Of a stretch of 43,157 nucleotides of DNA, positions 1 to 8,148 are shown piece after piece (position 1 is the first letter of the stretch; each line of letters begins with the position of its first letter). This stretch comes from Vulcanimicrobiota bacterium (GTDB lineage: Bacteria; Vulcanimicrobiota; Vulcanimicrobiia; Vulcanimicrobiales; Vulcanimicrobiaceae). The stretch is taken from NCBI GenBank assembly GCA_030038215.1, contig JASHPI010000125.1, forward strand, positions 1 to 43,157, written 5' to 3'. The notes beneath the pieces are model-generated. The model searched no databases. It worked only from the letters and a program-made list of their open reading frames with translations, and was not told the DNA's origin. The position numbers and the translations under genes were made by a program.

Positions 1-393
1 ATGCGCGTCTGGAGCCACGAGCCGCTGCTGCGCCTCTTTCGCTCCGATCGGGCGCGCCTCGAGGCGCACCCGGCGGGCGGCGGCGGCGCCGCTTTGCACG
101 AACGGTGGACGAGCGATGGCCGCGTCGGCCGGCTAGCTGGAACGCTCCTGCACTTCTCGTATCCCGACGTCGCCGCGTATCGGACCAAGTACGATCGCTA
201 TACGACCCTCGAAGCACAGAGCAGCGTCGCGTCGCCCCTGCGGCTTCTCGGCGCCTGTGTGATGAGCGTCGCGCGCTTTCCATGGTTGCTGCTCGCGAAG
301 GGGGCGGCGCTCGACGGCCCGCGCGGATGGTACGTCTCGTGGCATTCGGCGCTTTACCCCGTCGTGACGGCTTGGAAAGCGCTGTTCAAGTGA
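1..393 (+). CDS. Family 2 glycosyltransferase, C-terminal part (LPS-core/WaaE-like), truncated by window edge
   Basis: Only the last 130 residues are visible and the gene very probably starts upstream of the window; the ATG at position 1 need not be the real start. The fragment has the tail typical of GT2 enzymes of the WaaE/LpsE kind: an HERW-containing segment near residues 33-36, then a LLHFSYPD stretch and a KYDRYTTLEA stretch (about residues 48-73), then a hydrophobic amphipathic region and a DGPRGWYVSWHSALYP end. Such enzymes add sugars to lipopolysaccharide core or other glycolipids on the cytoplasmic face of the membrane. The stop TGA overlaps the GTG start of the next glycosyltransferase, so the two are likely translationally coupled in an envelope-glycan operon. 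The family is fairly clear; the acceptor and sugar cannot be told. Confidence 0.75.
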   Translation: MRVWSHEPLLRLFRSDRARLEAHPAGGGGAALHERWTSDGRVGRLAGTLLHFSYPDVAAYRTKYDRYTTLEAQSSVASPLRLLGACVMSVARFPWLLLAKGAALDGPRGWYVSWHSALYPVVTAWKALFK

Positions 394-1409
394 GCGCGGG
401 CCGCATCGGCCTGGATGCGCGAGTAACGCGTCGCCTGTCGGCGGGAATGAAGACGTATGCCCGCGAGCTCGTGGACCGGCTGCCGCACGTCGCTCCTCAA
501 TACGAATACGTAAGCTTCGATCGAGGCGGCAACTTCGGTTGGAGCGAGCAGGTTCGCTTGCCGCTCGCGATGCGCTCGGCGCGACTCGATCTGATGCACT
601 TTCTGTCGCCCTACGTGCCGGTAGCGACGCCGGCGGCGTCGGTGATCACCATTCACGATCTGATCCACTTGCGCTATCCCGAACATTTCAAGCCGCAGGT
701 CGGACCATATTACCGAAGCGTCGTGCGGCTGGCATGCGCGCGGGCCAAACGGGTGATTACCGACGACGAACGGACGATCGGCGACCTGACCGACCTTCTG
801 GGCGTCGACCCGGAAAAGATTCGCGTCATTCCGCTAGGCGTCGACGAGCGCTTCGCGCGGACGCCGGACGCTCACGCCGCACCTAATCCGTACCTGCTCT
901 ACGTCGGCAATCATCGCGAGCACAAAGACCTGCCGACGCTCTTTGAAGCCTGGTCGGCGCTGGCGCCGCGCTATGGGCTGGATCTCTATGTTACCGGCCC
1001 GGACGACTTCGGCGGCGCCCTGCAGCGGCATCGCGCAGGTGAACGCTCGATCGTCGCGCTTGGCGACGTCGCGACGGAGGAGCTTGCGGCCTACTATGCG
1101 GGGGCTCGAGCCTTGGTCCAGCCGGCGCTGCGCGAGGGCTTCGGATTGCCGATTCTCGAGGCGATGGCGGCGGGATGTCCGGTCGTGGCCTGTGAAGATG
1201 CGCTGCCCGGCATTCTCGCCCCGGCCGCGCTGACGTTCGGCGCGCGCGACCCTGGCGCACTCAGCGCGGCGCTGGCACGGCTGTTCGAGGACGAAGGGTT
1301 GCGCGAGCGCCTGATCGAGCGAGGTCGAGCGGCCGCGCAGCAACTGACGTGGGACCGTTGTGCCCGTGCTACCGCCGACGTCTACCGAGAGGTTTTGGAG
1401 CAGCCATGA
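390..1409 (+). CDS. Family 4 (GT-B) glycosyltransferase
   Basis: A 339-residue GT4-type retaining glycosyltransferase. The C-terminal half shows the family signature: YLLYVGNHREHKD opening the second Rossmann domain and a REGFGLPILEAMAAGCPVV block near residues 248-266, where the glutamates contact the nucleotide sugar. The N-terminal half has the GMKTYARELVDRL start and a TIHDLIHLRYP segment as in mannosyl/glucosyltransferases of polysaccharide clusters. I chose GTG at 390, which overlaps the upstream stop as GTGA; the frame is open further upstream, but that part is antisense-like and unrelated to the family. The stop overlaps the ATG of the next gene (ATGA). Probably cytoplasmic, acting on a lipid-linked glycan; donor and acceptor are unknown. 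Confidence 0.85.
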   Translation: MSAGRIGLDARVTRRLSAGMKTYARELVDRLPHVAPQYEYVSFDRGGNFGWSEQVRLPLAMRSARLDLMHFLSPYVPVATPAASVITIHDLIHLRYPEHFKPQVGPYYRSVVRLACARAKRVITDDERTIGDLTDLLGVDPEKIRVIPLGVDERFARTPDAHAAPNPYLLYVGNHREHKDLPTLFEAWSALAPRYGLDLYVTGPDDFGGALQRHRAGERSIVALGDVATEELAAYYAGARALVQPALREGFGLPILEAMAAGCPVVACEDALPGILAPAALTFGARDPGALSAALARLFEDEGLRERLIERGRAAAQQLTWDRCARATADVYREVLEQP

Positions 1410-2914
1410 AACGGACCGTCGCGATGCTGGCGCTGCTGGCTGCAGCCTTGGGTTCGATGCCGCGCGCCCTCGCCACACCTCCGCCGATCGCAATCGTCAT
1501 TAACGGCGAGGCGCTTCCGCTCAACCCGCCGCCGCGCTTCGAAAAGAATCTGCTCTTCGTTCCGGTCCGCCGCACCATCGAAGCGCTCGGCCTCAGCTTC
1601 GATCGCAGCGGCGATCACATTACGACGCAGATCGGCGCGAAAACGGTTGAGCTCACCGTCGGCAGCCGCGTTACCCTGATCGACGGCCAGCCGTTACAGC
1701 TGGATGCGCCGATGCTGGAGATCGACAGCGTTCTCTACGCTCCGCTGCGATTCTTTACCGACGTGCTGGGCGCGCAAGCGACCTTCGATCGCCGGACCCA
1801 CACGGTCACGATCGTCGCACAGCTCGTAGGACGGTCGGGCGGCGGGTTCGAGGCCGCAGGCGGCGGATACGAGCGCTTCGGCACCGTCGACGCGGTGGAC
1901 GTGCTCTCGGATCCGCCCTCACTGACGCTGGGATACAACGGCGGCATCAAGATCATCCGGATCGCGCCCAACGCCAGCATCGATATGGAGGACGTGAACG
2001 CGAACGTAACGACGCCCGGCGAGCTCGGCGACGTGCGACCCGGCGATTTCGCGCGGGTGGAGATGCGCAAGGACGGACGCGTCGAGCGCGTCGTCGATGA
2101 GTACGGCTCGCGTCACGGGCAGATCGTGGCCATCGCAGGAGGGCAGTTCGTTCTCGAGGACGGACAGGTCATCGCACCCGACGGCATCACCGAGGTTTCG
2201 CTCAACGGCAAAGCGGCCTCGTTGCAGGATCTGCGCCCCGGCGATGAGGTGACGGTTCGCTACAATGTTGAAACGAATGAAGTCCGGGAGGTTCTCGCGA
2301 GCCGCGCGATCGCGGGCGCCTCGGCGCAGACGGCCGGCGGCGTGCAGATAGCGAGCGTGGATGACGACGCCAATCATCCGCTGCGCCCAGGCGACACGGT
2401 TCACGTCACACTGCGTGGAACACCTCACGCGTCGGGGACGTTCGACATCGGCTCGGACGTGACGAATCAGGCGATGCAGGAGGGCCAAGCAGGTCTCTAT
2501 TCGGGCAGCTATACGATTCCTCGGGGCGCGAACTTCGAAGACATTGCGCTGATCGGCCACCTCACGGTCGGCACCACCACCGTCGACGCGACCGCGACGC
2601 AGACGATTTCCGCCTCGAGCATTCCGCCCGGCATCTCGGACTTCGCGCCCGACGCCAACGCGACCGTCAACACCAGGCGACCGGCCGTCTACGCAAGCTT
2701 TTCCGCGGACGCCGTGCCGGTGAATCCCGCCAGCGCGCTGATGTGGGTCAATGGACGCGACGTCACCGCAGATTGTGTGCGCACGCCGCAGTTCATCCAA
2801 TATCTTCCGTCGTATGACTATCCCGACGGGCCGGTCCGCGTGACGGTTCGCGTTGCCGATCAGGCCGGCAATACGACCAGCAAATCCTGGAGCTTCACGA
2901 TCAGGACGCACTAA
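1406..2914 (+). CDS. Secreted copper-amine-oxidase-like stalk-domain protein with Ig-like C-terminus
   Basis: A 502-residue exported protein. Residues 1-22 form a signal peptide (MKRT, hydrophobic core, then ALA). Residues about 28-135 match the copper amine oxidase N-terminal (stalk) domain: an IVINGEALPL strand, then FVPVRRTIEALG and YAPLRFFTDVLGA repeats and a TVTIV end. This domain is usually a cell-surface or glycan-associated module in enzymes and surface proteins; no amine-oxidase catalytic domain follows. Residues about 150-320 are two small beta domains with RPGD turns, and about 325-502 look like Ig-like repeats. The start ATG overlaps the stop of the glycosyltransferase, suggesting a common operon and an envelope role. 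The exact function is not recognisable. Confidence 0.8.
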   Translation: MKRTVAMLALLAAALGSMPRALATPPPIAIVINGEALPLNPPPRFEKNLLFVPVRRTIEALGLSFDRSGDHITTQIGAKTVELTVGSRVTLIDGQPLQLDAPMLEIDSVLYAPLRFFTDVLGAQATFDRRTHTVTIVAQLVGRSGGGFEAAGGGYERFGTVDAVDVLSDPPSLTLGYNGGIKIIRIAPNASIDMEDVNANVTTPGELGDVRPGDFARVEMRKDGRVERVVDEYGSRHGQIVAIAGGQFVLEDGQVIAPDGITEVSLNGKAASLQDLRPGDEVTVRYNVETNEVREVLASRAIAGASAQTAGGVQIASVDDDANHPLRPGDTVHVTLRGTPHASGTFDIGSDVTNQAMQEGQAGLYSGSYTIPRGANFEDIALIGHLTVGTTTVDATATQTISASSIPPGISDFAPDANATVNTRRPAVYASFSADAVPVNPASALMWVNGRDVTADCVRTPQFIQYLPSYDYPDGPVRVTVRVADQAGNTTSKSWSFTIRTH

Positions 2915-2925
2915 AGACACGAACG

Positions 2926-3270
2926 ATGGACGACTGCATCTTTTGCAAAATTGCGAACGGCGGAGTTCCGGCGAAAGTCGCATACCGGGACGAGCGCGTC
3001 GTCGCAATCGAGGACGTCAATCCGCGCGCGCCTTCGCACGTGCTAGTGATGCCGATCCGGCACTACGGCACCATCGCCGACCTGGCTGACGCCGGAGACG
3101 CTGCCTTGATGACCCGTCTGATCGAGATTGCGACGCGTGTCGGCCGGGAGCGGGGAGGCAAGCACGGTTTTCGCTTGGTCGTCAACACCGGGCCCTACGG
3201 GGGCCAAACCGTCGACCACCTCCACGTGCACGTCCTGGCCGGGCGGCCGATGTCCTGGCCGCCCGGGTAA
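2926..3270 (+). CDS. HIT-family (Hint/PKCI-like) nucleotide hydrolase
   Basis: A 114-residue histidine-triad protein, the usual length for bacterial Hint. The N-terminus has DDCIFCKIANG, with the two cysteines common in this family, and the histidine triad HLHVHV is at residues 98-102 (H98, H100, H102). Family members hydrolyse purine nucleotide phosphoramidates such as AMP-lysine. It lies 11 bases after the stalk-domain gene and just before the rpsU promoter, so it probably ends the upstream transcription unit. The C-terminus ends RPMSWPPG, as in HinT orthologues. Confidence 0.93.
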   Translation: MDDCIFCKIANGGVPAKVAYRDERVVAIEDVNPRAPSHVLVMPIRHYGTIADLADAGDAALMTRLIEIATRVGRERGGKHGFRLVVNTGPYGGQTVDHLHVHVLAGRPMSWPPG

Positions 3271-3296
3271 ATCGGCCTAGTGGCTGTCCAACGGAT

Positions 3297-3325
3297 TTGA
3301 CGCTGCGCGGCCGGCATGCTAGTCT
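3297..3325 (+). promoter_or_regulatory. Sigma-70-type promoter for rpsU operon
   Basis: TTGACG (3297-3302), a 17-base spacer, then TAGTCT (3320-3325) preceded by TGC, which makes an extended -10. The predicted transcription start is near 3332, giving a leader of about 70 bases to the rpsU ATG. This is one of the best-matching promoters in the window. Confidence 0.7.
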
Positions 3326-3333
3326 AGGTCCGC

Positions 3334-3356
3334 GGCCCTTCGGGGCCTAAATTTTT
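3334..3356 (+). terminator. Hairpin with TTCG loop and T-tract between HIT gene and rpsU
   Basis: GGCCC (3334-3338), a TTCG tetraloop and GGGCC (3343-3347) are followed by TAAATTTTT. It has the form of an intrinsic terminator for the upstream HIT unit. It starts 2-3 bases after the predicted rpsU transcription start, so in rpsU transcripts it would be a 5'-end hairpin. Confidence 0.5.
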
Positions 3357-3401
3357 CGTGTTTCGCGCAGGCGAGCACGCCGAAAGGGGGGTCATCAAGA
3401 A

Positions 3402-3572
3402 ATGGAAGTTCGCATCGCTCCAGGCGAAACGATCGAGAGCGCGCTGCGTCGCTTTAAGAAGGCCACCCAGAAGGCGGGTATCCTCGCCGAGGCTCGCAAG
3501 CACGAGCACTATGAAAAGCCGAGCGTTCGCCGCAAGAAGAAGTCCGCCGCGGCGCGCAAACGCCGCGCGTAA
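3402..3572 (+). CDS. rpsU: Small ribosomal subunit protein bS21
   Basis: A 56-residue protein, [20 protein letters not shown] at the N-terminus, with the conserved [18 protein letters not shown] segment and a strongly basic KKK/RKRR tail. Length and sequence fit bS21, which binds near the 3' end of 16S rRNA and helps translation initiation. A G-rich ribosome-binding stretch (AAAGGGGGG, ending about 11 bases upstream) precedes the ATG. It starts the block rpsU-yqeY-nfeD-floA, an order well known from Firmicutes and related phyla. A clear promoter sits at 3297-3325. Confidence 0.95.
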   Translation: MEVRIAPGETIESALRRFKKATQKAGILAEARKHEHYEKPSVRRKKKSAAARKRRA

Positions 3573-3579
3573 CCTCTGA

Positions 3580-4023
3580 GTGGGGTCGCTCAAAGAGCGC
3601 ATTGCCTCCGATCTGAAGGATGCGATGAGGGCGCGCGATCAGTTGCGTCTAGACACCCTGCGTTCGGCGATTTCCGGCTTTAGTTACAAGCGCTCGGAAG
3701 GCGGCCGCGACCTTTCCGATGCCGACGAGCTGGAGGTAGTCCGGCGCCTGGTAAAGCAGCGCGGCGACGCGCTCGCAGAGTTCGAGCGGGCCGGGCGCAG
3801 CGACCTGGCTTCCAAGGAACGGAGCGAGCAAGAGATCCTGCTCGCGTACCTGCCTCGTCAGAAATCGCCGGAGGAGGTGCGCGAGATCGTGCGCACCATT
3901 TTGGACGAGCTGCCGCCCGAGGCCCGGAACGTCGGCGCCGCAATGAAGGTCGCGATGCCGCAGCTCAAGGGCTTAGCCGACGGCAACCTCGTCCGGCAGA
4001 TCGTCACCGAACTTTTGTCGTAA
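3580..4023 (+). CDS. yqeY: YqeY/GatB-tail domain protein
   Basis: A 147-residue protein of the YqeY family, related to the tRNA-binding tail domain of GatB. Visible family features are an N-terminal SLKERIASDLKDAMRARDQLRLDTLRSA helix pair, a YLPRQ motif in the middle and a C-terminal MKVAMPQLKGLADGNLVRQIV helix. It starts with GTG 7 bases after the rpsU stop and follows rpsU in many phyla, which supports cotranscription. The molecular role is unproven; tRNA or amidotransferase interaction is inferred from the domain. Confidence 0.93.
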   Translation: MGSLKERIASDLKDAMRARDQLRLDTLRSAISGFSYKRSEGGRDLSDADELEVVRRLVKQRGDALAEFERAGRSDLASKERSEQEILLAYLPRQKSPEEVREIVRTILDELPPEARNVGAAMKVAMPQLKGLADGNLVRQIVTELLS

Positions 4024-4053
4024 CTTCCGGCGCCGGACAAGGTAGCTAGCGAC

Positions 4054-5349
4054 ATGAGGGCATCACGCTTGCGCGCCGGGATGTGGCTGGCCTCGCTGCT
4101 TTGCGGCTGGGCGGGTATTGCCGGCGGCGCGCCACTCTCGCGCCCCGTCGTCGTGATCCCTATCACCGGCACCGTCGACGACGGCATGGCACACTTGGTT
4201 CAGCGCTCGGTCGACGAGGCTAACACCGAGGGCGCCTCCGCGATCGTTCTCGACGTGAATAGTCCCGGCGGTCTGGTGGCGGCCGCTTTCGAGATTCGCG
4301 ACGCGTTGCTGGGAGCGCACGAGCCGGTCATCGCATACGTCGGCGAGCGCGCCTACTCGGCGGCAGCACTGATTACGCTGTCGGCAAACCGTATTATCAT
4401 GGCGCCCGGTGCCTCGATCGGTGCTGCCGAGCCGATCCCAGCGACTGAGAAGGAAATATCCGCGCTGCGTGCAGAGTTCGAATCGACGGCCGAGCGCAAT
4501 CATCGCGACCCGAAGATTGCCGGCGCCATGGTCGACAAGAAGCTCGACTTACCGGATTATAAGCGGCCGGGAGCGATCCTGACACTTAATACCGACGACG
4601 CCGTCCGCGCTCACATCGCGGATGGCACGGCGCCCTCGCTGGATGCGGCGCTCGAGCAGGCGCACTTGAGCGGCCTGCCGCGCGAGGTCGAAGGCTTCAC
4701 CTGGGCCGAGCAGCTCGCGCGCTTCGCCACCGATCCGATCGTGAGCTCGCTGCTGCTGACGGTTGGGATGCTCGGGTTGTTGATCGAGATGCAGACGCTG
4801 CACGGCATCGCCGGCGTCGTGGGTGTCGGCGCGCTCGCGCTCTTCTTCGGAACGCACATCTACGCCGGCTTTTCTAACGGCCTCGTGGCTGCGCTCGCGG
4901 TGCTCGGCTTGGTCGGCATCCTCTGGGAGCTGCACGTCGTTCCGGGGCATGGCATACCGGGGGTTCTCGGCGGGATCGCCTTGTTCGTTGCTGTCTTGCT
5001 GGCGTTCGGACTGCCGTTCTTCTTCGTCGCGATTGAAGTGATCGCGACCGCGATCGTGTTGACCGTCATCGGCTTCAGCCTGACGGTCCGGGCCGTGCCG
5101 CAAAACGCCTGGGCGCATCGGCTTGCGCTCGCGGCCGCGCAAGGCCCTGAGTACGTCACGAGTCGCGACTACGGCGATTTGCGCGGGCGCATCGGGACGG
5201 CCGCGAGTTATCTGCGCCCGGCCGGAATCGCGTCGATCGATGGCCGCCGCGTTGACGTGCTCACCGAAGGCGAGTTCATCGCGCAGGGGACGCCGATCCG
5301 CGTCACCCGCGTCGAAGGCGCCCGGGTTTTCGTTCAGCCGGTCACTTAG
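4054..5349 (+). CDS. nfeD: NfeD-family membrane serine protease (ClpP-class domain plus OB-fold)
   Basis: A 431-residue full-length NfeD protein. Residues 1-25 form a signal/anchor, about 30-220 a ClpP-like protease domain, about 225-345 four to six membrane segments, and about 360-431 the NfeD OB-fold domain. The likely Ser-Lys dyad is S102 (in AYSAAALI) and K133 (in ATEKEIS), assigned by similarity to archaeal 1510-N. NfeD proteins partner with flotillin/stomatin proteins, and floA follows 21 bases later. The protein would act in the cytoplasmic membrane with its protease domain outside. An AAGG about 11 bases upstream may serve as a weak ribosome-binding site. Confidence 0.92.
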   Translation: MRASRLRAGMWLASLLCGWAGIAGGAPLSRPVVVIPITGTVDDGMAHLVQRSVDEANTEGASAIVLDVNSPGGLVAAAFEIRDALLGAHEPVIAYVGERAYSAAALITLSANRIIMAPGASIGAAEPIPATEKEISALRAEFESTAERNHRDPKIAGAMVDKKLDLPDYKRPGAILTLNTDDAVRAHIADGTAPSLDAALEQAHLSGLPREVEGFTWAEQLARFATDPIVSSLLLTVGMLGLLIEMQTLHGIAGVVGVGALALFFGTHIYAGFSNGLVAALAVLGLVGILWELHVVPGHGIPGVLGGIALFVAVLLAFGLPFFFVAIEVIATAIVLTVIGFSLTVRAVPQNAWAHRLALAAAQGPEYVTSRDYGDLRGRIGTAASYLRPAGIASIDGRRVDVLTEGEFIAQGTPIRVTRVEGARVFVQPVT

Positions 5350-5370
5350 CAGGAGGCAGAGGAGAAGTCC

Positions 5371-6381
5371 ATGGTTGCCGTTGGCAGCGCGATCGTCGTC
5401 TTCATCATCGTCATCGCGTTCTTCATGTTCTTGTATTACTTCCCGATCGGCCTGTGGATTCGCACGATCGCCGCGGGCGTGCCACTGGGCATCATCTCGC
5501 TGGTGCGGATGCGGCTGATCGGGATTCCTCCCGGCGTCATCGTTACGAATTACGTGCGGGCGCGAAAGGCGGGGCTCAATCTAACGGTCGATCAGATGCA
5601 ATCACATTACTTGGCGGGCGGCAATGTCGAGAACGTGACGCTGGCAATGATTGCCGCGCAACGCGCGCAGATCCCGCTCGAATGGCAGCGTGCGGCGGCG
5701 ATTGACCTGGCCGGGCGCAACGTGCTCGAAGCGCTGCAAACGTCGGTGAACCCCAAGGTCATCGAAACGCCGACGTTTCAAGGCGTCGCACAGAACGGCA
5801 TTCAGCTGAACGTGAAAGCCCGTATTACCGTGCGCAGCAACCTCGACCGTTACGTCGGCGGCGCCGGCGAGCCGACGATCATCGCGCGGGTGGGCGAGGG
5901 CGTCGTTTCGGCGGTTGGCGCGGCGGTCGATCACAAGGAGGTTCTCGAGTATCCCGACCGCATCAGCAAGACGGTGCTGGCGAAGGGTCTCGACGCGGGA
6001 ACGGCCTTTGAGATCGTTTCCATCGACATCGCCGACGTGGACGTCGGTAAGAACATCGGTGCGGAGCTGCAAACGAGTCAGGCCGAAGCCGACCGCAGAA
6101 TCGCTCAAGCTAAGGCGGCCGAACGTCAATACGCGGCGCTGGCAGCCGAGCAAGAGCAGAAGGCGCAGACGCAAGCGATGCGCGCGAAAGTCGTCGAAGC
6201 CGAAGCGTCGATCCCGCAGGCTATTGCGGGTGCATTCCGCAGCGGCAACCTCGGTGTGATGGATTATTATCGCCTCAGGAATATTCAGGCCGATACCGAC
6301 ATGCGCGCATCGATCGGCGCGTCGACCGAAGCTCCCGGCGACGTTACTCAACCGCCGGCGCCCCCGCCCGCAGGTCACTGA
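5371..6381 (+). CDS. floA: Flotillin-like protein FloA (UPF0365)
   Basis: A 336-residue protein with one N-terminal membrane hairpin (residues about 5-30), a [13 protein letters not shown] segment, then an SPFH/band-7-like domain. A charged coiled-coil region (about 215-290) carries the AEA/EAEA heptads typical of flotillins. FloA organises membrane microdomains and works with NfeD, encoded immediately upstream. A strong AGGAGG lies upstream of the ATG. The C-terminus ends in a Pro-rich tail. The family assignment is certain; microdomain organisation is inferred from Bacillus. Confidence 0.94.
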   Translation: MVAVGSAIVVFIIVIAFFMFLYYFPIGLWIRTIAAGVPLGIISLVRMRLIGIPPGVIVTNYVRARKAGLNLTVDQMQSHYLAGGNVENVTLAMIAAQRAQIPLEWQRAAAIDLAGRNVLEALQTSVNPKVIETPTFQGVAQNGIQLNVKARITVRSNLDRYVGGAGEPTIIARVGEGVVSAVGAAVDHKEVLEYPDRISKTVLAKGLDAGTAFEIVSIDIADVDVGKNIGAELQTSQAEADRRIAQAKAAERQYAALAAEQEQKAQTQAMRAKVVEAEASIPQAIAGAFRSGNLGVMDYYRLRNIQADTDMRASIGASTEAPGDVTQPPAPPPAGH

Positions 6382-6393
6382 CGAGCAGCCTCG

Positions 6394-6780
6394 ATGCGTG
6401 ACGTTGCGACGCTCGTATGGGTCGTGCTGCTCGTCATCGGCGTCATTTCAAGCATGGTCGCAAGCGCCCGCCGCCGGATGAACGCGCTTCCGCCGCGTGC
6501 TGCCCCGCTCACGCCGCCGGCACCGCCGGGCCTGCCGTCTGCGCAGGCGCCACCGCTGCAAGCGCAGCTGCGTCAACAGCTCGTGCAACCGATCAAGCAG
6601 GTCCCAGTCCGCCCGGCTGCGCCGGCCGCTCCACCGGCGAGCGCCCCGCGCCCCGCTGCAGCTCGCGCGCCCGCAGGGCGAAGACTCTTCCCAGGGCGGC
6701 AAGGGCTGGCCGGCGCGGTGATCGCCGCGGAGGTGCTCGGAAAGCCCCGCGCGCTGCGCGACGAATATTTTGGTTCTTGA
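6394..6780 (+). CDS. Small membrane-anchored Pro/Ala-rich protein downstream of floA
   Basis: A 128-residue protein of unrecognised family. Residues about 5-25 form one transmembrane helix (LVWVVLLVIGVIS), followed by an RRR stop-transfer signal, a roughly 65-residue Pro/Ala/Gln-rich linker and a short structured end with VIAAEVLGKPRALRDE. That last motif resembles short tails of conserved hypothetical proteins in other phyla, so the C-terminus is probably the functional part. It lies between floA and phoH, and its stop overlaps the phoH start (TTGA), so it is cotranscribed. It might tether something to FloA/NfeD microdomains; this is inference from position only. Confidence 0.65.
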   Translation: MRDVATLVWVVLLVIGVISSMVASARRRMNALPPRAAPLTPPAPPGLPSAQAPPLQAQLRQQLVQPIKQVPVRPAAPAAPPASAPRPAAARAPAGRRLFPGRQGLAGAVIAAEVLGKPRALRDEYFGS

Positions 6781-7706
6781 GTCCCCAGAGAGCCGTCGAC
6801 CTTCGCGAACTGCCCGACCGCGTACGCCTCTTCGGAGAGTACGACCGTAACCTCTCGGTAATCGAATCCTCGCTCGGCGTTTCGGTCCATGCCGACGGCG
6901 ACCGCCTGCTGTTGGCCGGCGACGACGGCGCGGTCGAACGCGCCGAGGAGGTGGTTCAGCGCGTGCTCGATGCGGCGGTGCAGGGTGCACACATCACGCC
7001 CGAGGATCTCGCGCTGGCGCTCGCGCAAGTCCGCAGCGACGGCGGCGCAGCGCTGCCGAATACCCTGATTCGCACTCACCGAGGCCGCGAGGTGCGACCG
7101 CGAACGCGCGGACAGCACCGTTTCGTGCGTTCCATCGAGGAGCACACGCTGACATTCGGGATCGGGCCGGCCGGGACGGGGAAGACGTATCTGGCCGTCG
7201 TGATGGCGGTGCGCGCGCTGCGCAAACGCGAGGTCGCGCGACTGATCCTCTCTCGTCCCGCGGTGGAGGCGGGAGAGCGGCTCGGGTTTCTTCCGGGCGA
7301 TCTGCGCGAGAAGGTCGATCCGTACATGCGTCCGCTCTACGATGCGCTCGACGAGCTCCTCGACGACGCACAAGTTACAAAGTACATGGAGCGTGGAATC
7401 CTTGAGGTTGCGCCGCTGGCGTACATGCGCGGCCGGACACTGGCCGACGCGTTCGTCATCCTGGACGAAGCGCAAAATGCCACCGGCGATCAGCTGAAGA
7501 TGTTCCTCACGCGACTTGGAAGCGGCTCGAAGATGGTCGTAACCGGAGACGTGACGCAAATCGACCTTCCTTCGGGAGAGCGCAGCGGGTTGCGCGACGC
7601 CGCCACCCGCCTAGCCGCGATCGATGAGATCGGCGTGGTCGAACTCGACGACAGCGACGTGGTGCGTCCTGCCCTCGTCGCGAAGATCGTTCGAGCCTAC
7701 TCGTGA
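6777..7706 (+). CDS. phoH: PhoH-like ATPase (PhoL/YbeZ)
   Basis: A 309-residue PhoH-family ATPase. The N-terminal part (residues about 1-90) is the KH-like region. The ATPase domain has Walker A GPAGTGKT (K136), Walker B ILDEAQN (D230, E231) and a VVTGDVTQIDLP sensor segment. I chose TTG at 6777: it overlaps the previous stop as TTGA and gives the usual family length. The frame is open much further upstream, but that stretch is the shadow of the Pro-rich gene. PhoH pairs with YbeY in RNA/ribosome metabolism, and ybeY follows with a GTGA overlap. Confidence 0.93.
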   Translation: MSPQRAVDLRELPDRVRLFGEYDRNLSVIESSLGVSVHADGDRLLLAGDDGAVERAEEVVQRVLDAAVQGAHITPEDLALALAQVRSDGGAALPNTLIRTHRGREVRPRTRGQHRFVRSIEEHTLTFGIGPAGTGKTYLAVVMAVRALRKREVARLILSRPAVEAGERLGFLPGDLREKVDPYMRPLYDALDELLDDAQVTKYMERGILEVAPLAYMRGRTLADAFVILDEAQNATGDQLKMFLTRLGSGSKMVVTGDVTQIDLPSGERSGLRDAATRLAAIDEIGVVELDDSDVVRPALVAKIVRAYS

Positions 7707-8134
7707 TCCACTATCGCAACACCGTTGCGCGCAGCGGCGTCGACGGCCGCGCGTTGGTTGCGACCGCGAAGAAACTGCTCGTCGCTGCCGGCGAGCGCGA
7801 CGCCTCGCTCTCGTTGACCTTGGTTACGGACGAGGCCATGCACGGCCTCAACCGCACCTATCGCGGCAAGGACCGCCCAACCGACGTGCTCAGCTTTGCG
7901 CTGGACGCCTCGGGCTCCGAACGCCTCCTAGGGGATGTGGTCATTTCTGTCGATACGGCGCGGCGACAGGCGGCGGAATACCGCGCGCCGCTGCAGCGCG
8001 AGCTCTACCGGTTGCTGATTCACGGTCTGCTCCACGTTCTGGGGCACGACCACCAGCAGGCAGCGCAACGACGTACGATGGAGCGGGAGGAGCGCCGCCT
8101 CGCCGGCGCGATCGACTTGCCTTGGCCTTACTAG
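7703..8134 (+). CDS. ybeY: Endoribonuclease YbeY (16S rRNA maturation)
   Basis: A 143-residue zinc-dependent protein with the family metal site HGLLHVLGHDH: H107, H111 and H117. A TDVLSFAL block (residues about 55-62) is the other YbeY hallmark. YbeY takes part in 16S rRNA 3'-end maturation and ribosome quality control. The start is GTG at 7703, overlapping the phoH stop, so the two are translationally coupled as in many bacteria. The residue before the Asp in the motif is His instead of the more common Tyr, a minor variation. Confidence 0.95.
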   Translation: MIHYRNTVARSGVDGRALVATAKKLLVAAGERDASLSLTLVTDEAMHGLNRTYRGKDRPTDVLSFALDASGSERLLGDVVISVDTARRQAAEYRAPLQRELYRLLIHGLLHVLGHDHQQAAQRRTMEREERRLAGAIDLPWPY

Positions 8135-8148
8135 TAGCGAGCCGGTAG

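Noticed and set aside
133..886. Long Arg-rich open frames on both strands across the GT4 gene
   Set aside because: Shadows of GC-rich coding sequence; Arg/Pro-heavy composition and no family motifs.
4026..4037. TCCGGCGCCGGA palindrome between yqeY and nfeD
   Set aside because: A 12-bp palindrome without loop in GC-rich DNA can arise by chance; no promoter or T-tract is attached.
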